This document shows positions 1-10,100 of a DNA stretch of 64,000 bases, in pieces (within the stretch, counting starts at the first letter, position 1; every line of letters starts with the position of its first letter). The notes under the pieces were generated by a model, which did no database searches, had not been told where the DNA came from, and saw only the letters and a list, made by a program, of their open reading frames with translations. The stretch lies in NCBI RefSeq assembly GCF_915403165.1, contig NZ_OU659204.1:2914001-2978000 (forward strand), written 5' to 3'. Source of the stretch: Providencia alcalifaciens (lineage in GTDB: Bacteria > Pseudomonadota > Gammaproteobacteria > Enterobacterales > Enterobacteriaceae). The position numbers and the translations under genes were made by a program.

Positions 1-2210
1 ATATCTCCTACATTTAATCCTGAGCCAACACCCACATTTGCCATTTTCTCAACATCAATAGCAATAAGCTCAAATATAGGCTTTGATTTATCAATTAACG
101 CGTCATATTTATAAGCCATTTTCTTTTTATTCATAAAATGGTTTAACGCAGAAAATAATTTTTTATGGTTATCAAAGGTATAAATTCCAAAGTTAGGATC
201 ATAAAAATAGTAGTAAACCTTGCCACTATTAATTAATTTCCCTATCAGCATTGAGTGGGTTTGAGTATTTAAGGCATACATTTTCATTGCCTCACCTTCA
301 GTAAGTACCTTTTCTATCCCAGTTAAATCAAGTAAACCAACTGAAGAGGATGCTTCAGTTGCTTGTATATTTGAATGTAAATTTTGCAACGATGATCTTA
401 ATAAAACAGAACTTTTTTCTTTTGGTGAGGCTGCCGCAAGAAACATTTTATTAAGTAATTCATCAGCACCTTTATCACCATCCAGCGCTAGAGCAACTGA
501 CATAGCCCGAACTAAAGGATAACAACGTCCACCTGAATCATCTTCCATTAAAGGTAAATAAAAATCTTGTGGAGCTACTCGTTGCTGAACACTTCCACTT
601 TTTTGGAAAAATGTATCCATCTGGGATGTAAGATCTAAAATATTTTTTATATAATCGGATTGTTCTTTTATTTTAATATATTGAGATAACGCGCCTCTCT
701 CCTTTAATTTTAATCCGCCATTAATATAAAGTTTTTGCATTTCTAACAAAGGCATCTCATGATTAAATCCTTTAATATTTATACTCTTATAATTACCAAT
801 TCCTTCATCAAACTCAACACTCCCTTTCCAAATATCATTATTCAATATTATTTCAAATTGATTTCTTAAATTTAGATTGTTAGAGCTCATCCCTGTTTTA
901 ATATTATTTCCTTCCATATGAATAACTTCTTTTTCTCCATGATAATTTTTAATTTGTAGCCATAGCCAACTTCGCTCTACTGATAAAAGCTCAGATAATA
1001 TAGGATCATATCTTTGCTTGTAGTATTCACGTAAGTTTTTATTCATATTAATAATTTCATTTATCTCATCTTTTCTTATCCTATTTTCATAAGACATACC
1101 AATTTCACTTGAAGCTGATTTATTTAGCTCATCAATTTCCTTCTTAGCTCTATCTATCTTTTCATTAATATGATTTTTTTCATCATTAATTTTTTGTTTT
1201 ATTTTATTATTTAAACCCACCCATGACTGAATAGCTGGATGCTCTGATGAAAAATCCCCACCTAAGTAAACTTCATCTTTAATATTAGATATATCAATAT
1301 TGAAATTCTTTCCAAGAACGATTATTTTTTTGTGTACTTCATTACGGTAATTATTGAACCGTTCTAAACTTAAATGAGAAAAGTTATTGTTAGGGTATAA
1401 CTGACTAATTATTTCACCTTGTTCACGCAAGTGTGGAATAGGAGCAACGTCAATAATTTTATACTCCTGACGTTGTAAGATTAATTCCCATTGCCCCTCT
1501 TTATATCGCATATAAACTAGAGCTAAACCTTCCGCTGTTCCAGCGACTTGATAATCTTGAAAATCAAATGCCATCACCACATTATCATACAGTATTGAAC
1601 TATTAACGCGCCCATCATGATAGACCCTGTATGTACTATCATCATGTTTTGTCACAATAATTGAGCACCCACTTAATCCACCAGTAAATAAAAAGCTATC
1701 TTCTGCTGCTTGTATTGGAATATCAACATATGCGGGCATTCGATTTGACTGATTCGCTCCGTTATAACCTAAAAAATAAGCATTGACTGTTAAGTCAGAA
1801 TTAAGAATTGCAGAACCTTTAGCCAACTCAATAGCATATATATGCGGTGCTATTTTTGTAAATTGAGCAAGACCATTAGAAGGTAATTTCCCCATTTTCA
1901 TTATACTATCGCCACTAATAGCGGAAGAGTGAGAAAATAATATGGAATTATCTTTAAATTGTGCAATATCAGGACTTGCTGAGTTCCGTGAAGTTGGTGT
2001 CCTCCACCATAAAGGAGACTTTAAAGCGCAATCACATAATGTTTGGGTAATAATTTTAGGAGATACATTTAGCGTTTTATAGCCTAATTGGCTATGCTTG
2101 GTTCGTATATTATTCCTTAATAAAAACACTTTTTTTTCAGAGTGAAAATTTCGCAAAATATTAAAATATTTAATATACAAAAACAGAGAGCGGGATAAAT
2201 TCTTGTTCAT
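1..2210 (-). CDS. Large toxin-like protein, copy C (5' part; continues beyond window)
   Basis: An open frame runs from ATG at 2210 to the left edge (736 codons), with no stop inside the window. AAGGA lies about 10 bases before the ATG. The first ~150 residues are unlike copies A and B. From about residue 190 it follows them closely, including the shared YVDIP and TYRVY...SSILYDN blocks. A papain-like (C58/YopT-like) cysteine-protease domain shows Cys563 in GRCYPLVRAM, His652 in THSMLIG and Asp671 in YDPNFG, the same 89- and 19-residue spacings as in A and B. The pore-forming and C-terminal regions expected from the paralogues would lie outside the window. It has no HopA1-like domain and no obvious signal peptide. 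The family role (toxin or effector, LifA/Efa1-like) is inferred from domain content; the target is unknown. Confidence 0.8.
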   Translation of the reverse strand, partial: MNKNLSRSLFLYIKYFNILRNFHSEKKVFLLRNNIRTKHSQLGYKTLNVSPKIITQTLCDCALKSPLWWRTPTSRNSASPDIAQFKDNSILFSHSSAISGDSIMKMGKLPSNGLAQFTKIAPHIYAIELAKGSAILNSDLTVNAYFLGYNGANQSNRMPAYVDIPIQAAEDSFLFTGGLSGCSIIVTKHDDSTYRVYHDGRVNSSILYDNVVMAFDFQDYQVAGTAEGLALVYMRYKEGQWELILQRQEYKIIDVAPIPHLREQGEIISQLYPNNNFSHLSLERFNNYRNEVHKKIIVLGKNFNIDISNIKDEVYLGGDFSSEHPAIQSWVGLNNKIKQKINDEKNHINEKIDRAKKEIDELNKSASSEIGMSYENRIRKDEINEIINMNKNLREYYKQRYDPILSELLSVERSWLWLQIKNYHGEKEVIHMEGNNIKTGMSSNNLNLRNQFEIILNNDIWKGSVEFDEGIGNYKSINIKGFNHEMPLLEMQKLYINGGLKLKERGALSQYIKIKEQSDYIKNILDLTSQMDTFFQKSGSVQQRVAPQDFYLPLMEDDSGGRCYPLVRAMSVALALDGDKGADELLNKMFLAAASPKEKSSVLLRSSLQNLHSNIQATEASSSVGLLDLTGIEKVLTEGEAMKMYALNTQTHSMLIGKLINSGKVYYYFYDPNFGIYTFDNHKKLFSALNHFMNKKKMAYKYDALIDKSKPIFELIAIDVEKMANVGVGSGLNVGD

Positions 2211-2508
2211 ATCTATGATTCCTTTTTAATACAAATCACTTCAATCAATAAAAATTTAAAATCAGATAACTCGCTCGATTATTACACTTACTATTTTATT
2301 TCATAATAAAAATTATCATTAGCTTTAATTTTAAGACGAACTATATACATTAAAAACAATGTCATTCATTTTAATGCCTAAGAATCATTAATGAGCTCTT
2401 ATTGAATTTTTTAATAGTTCGCTCTTATTTTTTGATAACTTCAGAATGAAAAATTAGCGTTATAGTCATCTGTGTTAAGGACATTTAATAGCAAGGAACT
2501 TATAACAG
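2211..2508. other. AT-rich intergenic region upstream of toxin copy C
   Basis: About 300 bases of strongly AT-rich sequence with no convincing ORF. It must hold the promoter and ribosome-binding site of toxin copy C (minus strand). I see no clear repeat, tRNA or terminator in it. Confidence 0.5.
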
Positions 2509-3135
2509 ATGATAACTTCAATAATGCTAACGCCCTACTTTCTGCTCAGTTGGAACGCTCTTTCAACAGCAGTCATTGAGCATAATTTTTTCATGAGTAA
2601 TGAGAAGCATGGTCAGCGGAGTTTGACCATCCAAATCGCCAAGATGATGTGGGCGAAAGTCACCCAAATGGAGGAGCGCTCTCCAAAACAACGAGTCATC
2701 AAGCTAGTTAATTCAAATTCATCTAGCCAATCCTCATCATACTCACCTTTTCAATTAGCAAAGCCTGTCTTGTTTACTAATCGCTTCAATCATCAAAACG
2801 CCCCTTTTATCACTTCTTCGAAACAGCACAACTTCAATCCATCCAACACCATTTTCATTCCCCCTCATGACGGTATTTTGAATAAGGATCGTTACACGAA
2901 AATCGCAACTTTTCATCAACAGGCACACCAACTTGTGACAAACAAGGACGTCACGACTTTCGGTAATACCCGCTCTCTTGAAAACCATCAAACATTATGC
3001 AAAGAATGTACTCTTTGCCCGCAAAATATAATTGATATTAAAGGATTTACTCAAACAAGAAATTCCTCATTACGTGGAAATAATGAGATTTCAATATTCA
3101 GAACAGGAGCCTTTCAGCTAGGGAAGAACCAATAG
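2509..3135 (+). CDS. Hypothetical ORF, 208 aa, unrecognised
   Basis: An open frame of 208 codons, preceded by AAGGA at a slightly long distance from the ATG. I do not recognise the product. It is rich in Asn, Gln, Ser and Thr, has two close cysteine pairs near residues 160-170 (CKECTLC), and shows no membrane segment or signal peptide. It ends just before a bidirectional terminator-like hairpin at 3172. A shorter ORF lies antisense at 2755-2991, and neither is clearly the coding strand. It could be a real accessory gene next to the toxins, a decayed gene, or a chance ORF. Confidence 0.3.
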   Translation: MITSIMLTPYFLLSWNALSTAVIEHNFFMSNEKHGQRSLTIQIAKMMWAKVTQMEERSPKQRVIKLVNSNSSSQSSSYSPFQLAKPVLFTNRFNHQNAPFITSSKQHNFNPSNTIFIPPHDGILNKDRYTKIATFHQQAHQLVTNKDVTTFGNTRSLENHQTLCKECTLCPQNIIDIKGFTQTRNSSLRGNNEISIFRTGAFQLGKNQ

Positions 3136-3164
3136 GTGCTTGTCACATCAACAGCATCAGAAAT

Positions 3165-3196
3165 AAAAACAGCCTCATTCTCTGAGGCCGTTTTTA
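3165..3196. terminator. Bidirectional intrinsic terminator
   Basis: A GCCTCA/TGAGGC stem (3172-3177 and 3183-3188) with a 5-base loop is flanked by an A-rich run on the left and TTTTT on the right. It can therefore end transcription both from the plus-strand ORF and from the DASS transporter gene on the minus strand. Confidence 0.75.
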
Positions 3197-3252
3197 TTTA
3201 TTATATTGAGCTTTATAAGCAACTTCTTTTTTGTTGAATTTTCCGGGTGCTA

Positions 3253-4638
3253 TTACAGCCAGAAGAACCAAGCAAATAGAGAGATGACAATGATACATGC
3301 CACGTTCAACACTGCACCCACACGTACCATTTCAATTTGTCGAATATAACCCGAGCCAAATACAATCGCATTCGGTGGTGTCGCGACAGGCAACATAAAG
3401 GCACAAGATGCACCGATACCGATAATCATAGTTAACGCCATAACTGGCATACCTAATGCTTCCGCAACCGTTGCAAAGATTGGAACCAACAGTGCCGCAC
3501 TGGCTGTATTACTGGTAAATTCCGTCAAGATAATAATAAAGGTCGTCACCGCAAGAATGATCACAAACCAATGGCTTTCACCAAATGTCATTTGCATCCA
3601 GTCTGCCATGATTTTACTTGCACCAGATGAGCTTAAAATCGCGCTTAGTGTCAAACCACCACCAAACAGCATTAATACGCCCCATTCGGTATTTTTTTGG
3701 ATTTGTGACCAACTCGCCACGCCCGTAATACCAATTAATACTGCCGCGCTCAATGCGATGATGGTATCTAAATCTTTCACACCACCTAAAGCTTCGCTGA
3801 TAAATGTACTGGTGATCCAGCAAACAACCGCTAAAAAGAAAATGCTCATTGCGGTAATACGTTTACCATTCCATTCAACTTTTTCTAATTCAATGTCAAA
3901 ACGGTGTTTTAAATTCGGACGCAGCATCATGTACATCAGCACAAACATCATTGGCAGTAAAACTACCATGATTGGAATACCGTATTTCATCCATGATAAG
4001 AAATCTAAGCCAAGTGCAGAAGCGGCGATCGCATTCGGCGGGCTACCTACAATCGTTCCTAAGCCACCAATACTGGCACTATAAGCCACACCTAATAACA
4101 CGAACACAAACGTATTACGCTCATGGCGAACATCAAGATTAGAAAGAATACCTAAAACCAGTGGAAGCATCATTGCGGCAGTTGCTGTGTTACTGATCCA
4201 CATGGATAACCCTGCGGTCACCCCGAACAATAAAATCACAGCAACAGATAACCGTCCACGAGCAGCCATCAACAGGCGGTTGGCAATTAGACGGTCAAGA
4301 CCTTGAATATGCAGCGCTGTCGCGAGGGCAAACCCACCAAAGAACAAGAAGATAATAGGGTTCGCAAAAGCTTTTAACGCATCCCCTGTTCCCATTAATC
4401 CCAGCCCAACAGCCAGTAAAGGAATACATAATGCCGTGATAGTGACGTGAATTGCCTCTGTTAACCAAAGCACGCCCACAAAGACCATTAAAGCCAGTCC
4501 CGCGTTTGCTTTTGGATCAAAAGGCAAAAATTTCAACAGTAAAAGTAAAACTACAATATCAACCGCTAGGATAATCCAACCACGCTTATTTGAAGGGGCT
4601 GGAGAAGCCGATGGTGTCAAAGATTCGGAAGCATCCAT
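3253..4638 (-). CDS. DASS/SLC13-family anion (dicarboxylate) transporter
   Basis: Inner-membrane symporter of the divalent anion:sodium symporter family (INDY/SLC13). Members import dicarboxylates such as succinate or citrate, usually with sodium. The protein is 461 aa with many hydrophobic segments. It carries the two family Ser-Asn-Thr signatures, SNTATAA in the first half and SNTASAA in the second, each followed by a Pro-containing substrate loop (GSPPNAI, ATPPNAI). I start it at 4638 because GGAG lies 6 bases upstream; a longer frame to 4752 would add 38 residues with no better ribosome site. It sits between toxin copies B and C, with no evident functional link to them. Substrate not determined. 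Confidence 0.9.
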   Translation of the reverse strand: MDASESLTPSASPAPSNKRGWIILAVDIVVLLLLLKFLPFDPKANAGLALMVFVGVLWLTEAIHVTITALCIPLLAVGLGLMGTGDALKAFANPIIFLFFGGFALATALHIQGLDRLIANRLLMAARGRLSVAVILLFGVTAGLSMWISNTATAAMMLPLVLGILSNLDVRHERNTFVFVLLGVAYSASIGGLGTIVGSPPNAIAASALGLDFLSWMKYGIPIMVVLLPMMFVLMYMMLRPNLKHRFDIELEKVEWNGKRITAMSIFFLAVVCWITSTFISEALGGVKDLDTIIALSAAVLIGITGVASWSQIQKNTEWGVLMLFGGGLTLSAILSSSGASKIMADWMQMTFGESHWFVIILAVTTFIIILTEFTSNTASAALLVPIFATVAEALGMPVMALTMIIGIGASCAFMLPVATPPNAIVFGSGYIRQIEMVRVGAVLNVACIIVISLFAWFFWL

Positions 4639-5005
4639 GTTAACTCCATAGCTCGGAAGCAATTTAAGTTTTCGAGTAATTTTTGTTAATCGTTTTTTAA
4701 GAGGAGTAAAATATAGAGTTAATTGAATGGGATGAAAATGTAGAGAGCCCAAAATTGCGATCTACGCCCCGCAATTTACTCACTTTATGGTGAAAATCGT
4801 AAAAATCTCACTGGTAATTCACAAAATGGCTATTAATTACTTAAGACAATGCATAGGTAAGAATGACCAACTACTACTTTTATCTATAAATTATCCTCAC
4901 TTGGAATATATAACAATTTGATAGTTCAGATAAATAATCCTGTCTCTATTTTGTGAGCTGTAAGCCAGCTGACTATGTAATTCAGGCTGGCTTACATTCT
5001 ACCAA
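4639..5005. other. Intergenic region with stem-loop after toxin copy B
   Basis: No ORF is supported. A 10-bp inverted repeat (4960-4969 with 4986-4995, arms GTAAGCCAGC and GCTGGCTTAC) lies about 10 bases past the stop codon of the copy B C-terminal ORF. It may protect or end that transcript, although there is no T run after it on the minus strand. The rest presumably contains the promoter of the DASS gene. Confidence 0.5.
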
Positions 5006-7162
5006 TTAACTAACTCGATTATTCTCAAATATATAATTTCCTTGCTCCATACTTGGCGCTAGTTGAGTTCCCAATCTTGGAATTCCCATATAACCACTAC
5101 CTTGCAGTGCCGCCATTTGTTCAGACATAATTAACATGTGTGCATCATCATCTATATTTTTTTCTATTATTTCATCACGTTGTGAAGTTAATGTTCCCCC
5201 AATAGAAGCATAGTTATCAGCAAATTGGCCTACAGCATAGTTATCAGCAAATTGGCCTACAGATAGGCTAATCGAGGGATCTTCAAAATGTAGCTGCATA
5301 TGCCGATGAGATTGTTTTTGCATACCAAATACTTGGCGTAAAATCAGAACAGTTTTGAATTCCATATCGGTGATAAATAGGTCATCATCATGTCGAGTCA
5401 CGACCAAACTGTCTATATTATCGATGGGTAACCTTAATGTATCGACCAGCGAATCGTTCGCATCATTATCAATGATAATAGCTTGGTAATGCTGCCAAGA
5501 GTCTTTAGAAATCAAATAAGTATCTTGCCCATCACCCGCACTTAGTATGATATTTTTCACATTATTGATAATTGAAGGGGATAACGTATCATTGCTATTA
5601 CCCCCTCGAATAATGAGAGAAGAACCGAGATGAGCGCCTGTAACTTTACGCTCGTCGGCATGTATGTCGATATACAAAATATCGCCATTATCAGCCGACA
5701 TTAATAATCCATGCCCCAGATTTGTGATATTTGTAAATCGTAAACTTGGATACATCTCTCGTGCTTTTGGTAGTCGTTCATAATCCATCAGCTGATGACC
5801 TTGCCCAAAGGCCGCATTCAGTTCATCTGGGGTAACCATAGGCTGGCTATATAATTTTTTCTTATCTAAATCGAAAATTATCGCATCTCGGTTGTCTGGA
5901 TTCATACCTAAAAACTGCATGTTATTGTCTGTAGAAAAATCAGAAGCAATGATAATTTGACCTCGATAATACCATGCAGGTAACGTTAGTTTTCCTGAAG
6001 GGTCTCTAATCCCCAGAAGTACAGCGGCATTATCAGTAGAATAACGCTGTAGTTCATTCCACCACCTCGGGTTTTCGGTAAGCCATTTTTCGTTAAAACC
6101 GGCAAGATGCAATTTCCCTTCCACATCAACTTTCGCCATTACACCTTGAGTATCAATTACGTACAAATTTCCTTGTAAAAAAACAGCATTATCAAGAAAA
6201 GGTATATTCATATACCATGCTGTCGGCTTCGACGAATTCAAAATATTTTGCCCCGCTCCGATTTGTCGATACAGTTCTTTATTTTTGGCACTATAAAAGT
6301 AAAAAACCTCGGTACCTGCATGATTAAATACACTTCCTATCAATGCTAAATCATGGGGTTTTGGCCAATGGCTTTGCGGTAAATTGGGTTCCATCACAGG
6401 TTCACCATGCCCAAGAGAAGGAGATAAATTAGGCTTAATTAAAGTCATATCGGTTGACCTGATCCAATAACGATGCTCCGCTTGGTTAGTATCGACACCT
6501 GAAACCGACACCATATCCATTAAACCGCTACCGATGTGACTAGACTGTTCTTGCTCCTTTTTTATCCCTTTTAGCATGTAATCATGCAATATTGATTGGG
6601 AGCTTTCTTGAGTTAGATTGGTCGATGTTTGTGCCAAAGTCATTAATAATGTCGATGCCGCATTTAAGCTCAGTAAGCTAACTTTATCTTGTTTAAGTTC
6701 GAATAGAGCGACTTCGTTAGTATCAATATAACGACAAGAAAAATAGATATGATTGTTTCCTTTCCAAAACTGGATAATCTCAAAGGAACGATTAGCAGAG
6801 CTTTCCAATTGGTATTCCGTTAGAATGAAGCCAGTATTAATATCAACTCGCCAGATAACATTTTTAGTCGGCAAATAAAAGTAAGCATCTTTATCATAAA
6901 CATCGCCTAAAATAGCTAACTGCTTATTTTTACTTTCCGTATTAATAAAAATGTAACGTTTATTAGTTACGTCATAATATGCTTTCCCAGTATTTCGGCC
7001 ATCAATCTGGTGGTTATCTATAACAATATATTGACTGTGAGATTGATGCTTATCTACATAATGTTGCAAATAAGAATCTAATGATTCGCTACTACTGCGC
7101 CACTGGCTTTCATCTTCACTCAGAAGATGTATATCACCAGAAATAAAATCCACTTCACTCAC
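5006..7162 (-). CDS. Toxin copy B, C-terminal part in a separate frame (beta-rich, RTX-like)
   Basis: 718 aa starting with GTG at 7162; the GTGA overlaps the TGA stop of the upstream ORF. There is no Shine-Dalgarno sequence in front of the GTG. The protein matches the last part of copy A without a gap across the junction, so it looks like the C-terminal portion of one large protein. It contains blades of the type YIFINT, YLPTKNVIWRVD and LYVIDTQG, then at about residues 507-550 an RTX-like stretch (RGGNSNDTL, GDGQDTYLI). Near residue 640 a 9-residue unit (VGQFADNYA) is duplicated. It may be made by coupled translation, by frameshifting at the upstream A7 run, or only after that run changes length. 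Function is inferred: receptor-binding or secretion part of the toxin. Confidence 0.75.
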   Translation of the reverse strand: MSEVDFISGDIHLLSEDESQWRSSSESLDSYLQHYVDKHQSHSQYIVIDNHQIDGRNTGKAYYDVTNKRYIFINTESKNKQLAILGDVYDKDAYFYLPTKNVIWRVDINTGFILTEYQLESSANRSFEIIQFWKGNNHIYFSCRYIDTNEVALFELKQDKVSLLSLNAASTLLMTLAQTSTNLTQESSQSILHDYMLKGIKKEQEQSSHIGSGLMDMVSVSGVDTNQAEHRYWIRSTDMTLIKPNLSPSLGHGEPVMEPNLPQSHWPKPHDLALIGSVFNHAGTEVFYFYSAKNKELYRQIGAGQNILNSSKPTAWYMNIPFLDNAVFLQGNLYVIDTQGVMAKVDVEGKLHLAGFNEKWLTENPRWWNELQRYSTDNAAVLLGIRDPSGKLTLPAWYYRGQIIIASDFSTDNNMQFLGMNPDNRDAIIFDLDKKKLYSQPMVTPDELNAAFGQGHQLMDYERLPKAREMYPSLRFTNITNLGHGLLMSADNGDILYIDIHADERKVTGAHLGSSLIIRGGNSNDTLSPSIINNVKNIILSAGDGQDTYLISKDSWQHYQAIIIDNDANDSLVDTLRLPIDNIDSLVVTRHDDDLFITDMEFKTVLILRQVFGMQKQSHRHMQLHFEDPSISLSVGQFADNYAVGQFADNYASIGGTLTSQRDEIIEKNIDDDAHMLIMSEQMAALQGSGYMGIPRLGTQLAPSMEQGNYIFENNRVS
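5208..5261. repeat. 27-bp perfect tandem duplication inside toxin copy B
   Basis: Two identical 27-bp units, 5208-5234 and 5235-5261, follow each other directly and add nine residues (one extra copy of VGQFADNYA) in frame. I find no such duplication in the copy A C-terminal ORF. Confidence 0.95.
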
Positions 7163-10100
7163 TTCATTTTTTTATTTACTAACTGTATTTTCCCTTGTAG
7201 GTGAGTAACATCAAGCTCTACATTCACACCACCGATGCTTAAAGTGTTATTTTTAATTTCAACAGTATCACTGGAGAGTAAGCTACTATCTATTATCCAT
7301 TTTGATGGTTTATTATTTGATTCATCCTCAGATAAGAAAATTTTAATTCCTTTATTAAGACTAATTTTATACTCACCACCATTCCCTTTAATTCTATATT
7401 CAATTTTTCCATCCCATTCAGAATCCAATATTGGAACAATCAGTTCTCGATAATTTTCATCTAAGAGAATATCAATTGATGAATCCACATATTCATGAGA
7501 AATTTGTGTAATAATATTTTCACTCGGGAATATATAAAAATCAAAATCAAATTTATCGGTTTTTTCTATCCGACGAATAATATCGAAACCACTATCATGC
7601 CGACTTGTTGCTCCTGGCCATAGGTTGTGACTATATTTAATATATGACTTAGGAATAACCGGAAGTACTATTGCATCAGCATGACTAAAATCGACTGAAT
7701 GCGTTGCTTTTGGATATCCAATTTCCCGCCGAATATTCAAGGCCAATTGCTTATCCATCATCATAGTTGGAAAGTTTCCGCCCCAAAAAATATAGTTTCT
7801 TCGTCCCCCGCCAGCCGAACTTGGCGTTGTACGATAAATATATTGACTATCGAATGTAATTTGACTGTTTTTTAAATCAATAACGCAGAAGATTGCACCA
7901 AACTTAGGCTTCAATATTTTCGAATCACTAATATACTCATAACCATTACTTTGATACGCCTGATCCAGCGCGTAGAAATAACGCCCAACAGATTTTGCAT
8001 CTTCACCTATAATGGCAAAATTACGAGCTAGCCCAGCAAAACCAATACCTAATCCTGCAATAATAACACTTGCGCTTCCAAGTGCTGTCGCTGCTCCAGC
8101 GCTTCCCATCGCTCCCAGTCCTAAGCCAGCTGCGCCTGTTGTAAGCCCTGCTGAATCGAATGCCATCTGAGTACCGAAAATAATACGCTGTGGCTCATTT
8201 TCTGCATGAGTTAATTCATAAATATCAAAACCCACTAACGCTCCACTAAAAAGCATATTAATGCCTTCATTTGCTGTTCTTGCCAAAGATGAAAAAAAGC
8301 TATTCATTTCCTTGAGAGTAACATTGCTTTCACTGCTTAGACCCAACTTGATTATTTGACGTATCTTTTCTACATCATTGACTGTTCCATACGCCATCAT
8401 GGAATAGTTGAGGTAACTATGTATTTTTAAAGCTAAATAGAGATTGTGTGAATTTTTTCTTCCTGAACTGACATCACGATTTTTATCTATAACCCACTGA
8501 ATTAAAGATTGAATCGCAATTCCGGCATTTAATCCATCAACAGATTGTACGTTGAACTCACTAAAATTCTCTTGAATCCCCCCATCTTCAAATGAATAAT
8601 ATTGCTTGAATTTTTTCATTTGTTCTTTGGAATAACGTTGAAACTGTATAAAATTCTGATCTGTCGTTTCGACCCATCGGGTTAATTCAGGATTTTCAAC
8701 ATTAATAAACTTTATTTTATAATGTTCATTTTCTACAGCTTCAATTGAATCAAATAATGGAACCCACCCATCATTAAGTAAATTTTCCGATGCTAAATTA
8801 ATTAAAGACGCATTGATTTTTTCGCCCCATTGTTCAGCATCTAAAATAGCCAGTGAACTTTTCAATTGGATATCATTTTTTATCTCATTTTGTTGGTAGA
8901 TAAGACCATCTACTTTTTTCTCTCTTCGTGATACTTTAATTAGTTCCTCTGGTGTACTTAGGTCATTAACTACTAAATGATTACCAACAGAAACCTTGCC
9001 CATTTCATCTGTATTAATGAAAACCAATTCAAATGCTGGTTTTTTATTACGCTCATAAGCTGAATAATATTCAGCCATTTTATTTTCAACAAAAAATACT
9101 TTCAGCGCAGAGAATAATTTTTTACTATCTTTAAATGAAAACAAGCCAAAGTTAGGATCATAAAAATAATATGTAGATTGCCCATCAGAAACCACTTTTC
9201 CAATTAGCATTGCATGGCTTTTGCTGTTTACCGCAAACATCTTAGTCTCTAATTTTATTTCAAGTAATGTCTGCATTTGTTTTAAGTTCATCACACCATG
9301 GGAAAAAGACGCCTCTACAGCACTGACATTTGAATGTAAGCCCTGTAAAGACATTTGTAGCAATGCGGTATCTTTACTATCAGGGCTTGCCGCTGCCGTA
9401 TAAAGCTTATCAATCAACGTATTTGCCCCGTCTATCCCATCACGGGCTAAAGCAACAGACATGGCTCTTACTAGCGGATAACAACGTCCACCTGAATCAT
9501 TCTTTATTAAGGAGAGATAAAAATCTTGTGGTATTAATCGATTTGATTTGCTACCTAGTTTATAAAACAACTCACTCATTTTTTCTGTTTGAGTGAGGAT
9601 CCTTGAAACATACTCAAAGTGACCTACATCTTGAATTAGTCGGTATAAAGCCCCCCTTTCCTTTGCTGAATACTTGTAGGTCACATACAGCTTTTTCAAT
9701 TGCTGTGAAGACATACTTTTATCTGTTTCAGGAAGGCTTACCTCTTTATAGTGTTTTATTCCATTATTAAATTCATTTCTAAAACGTAAATTTCGAGTGG
9801 ATTTATGTAAATAGATTAGATTCTCGTAGCGTTCATTTACTGTTAAATGATAATCATAGCTATTATTCATACCCATATTTGTGCTGTAATCACTCGTTTG
9901 AACTACCGCGCTCATTCCTCCTTGAGATTTCATTCTTTGCCATAACCAACTATATTCTAAATCACGTAATTCATAAAATAGCTCACCATATTGTTTTTGA
10001 TTTAACAAAATAATAGTTTTACTCATTTCAATGGTTTCTTTTAGTATGCTTCTTTTTTCCACATCAACTGTTTTTAGTAATTTATCTTCTAATATTTTAC

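Noticed and set aside
2755..2991. Minus-strand ORF of 78 codons opposite the 208-codon ORF
   Set aside because: Short, no ribosome site recognised, no family resemblance; I kept only the longer ORF, at low confidence.
3557..4084. 175-codon plus-strand ORF inside the DASS gene
   Set aside because: Antisense shadow of a clearly conserved transporter; no ribosome site or recognisable motif.
4960..4995. Intrinsic terminator after copy B
   Set aside because: The stem is good but no T run follows on the minus strand, so it is noted only as a stem-loop.
5006..7162. Copy B C-terminal ORF as an independent secreted protein
   Set aside because: Gapless alignment across the junction with copy A, no signal peptide and no ribosome site make it more likely the tail of the upstream protein.
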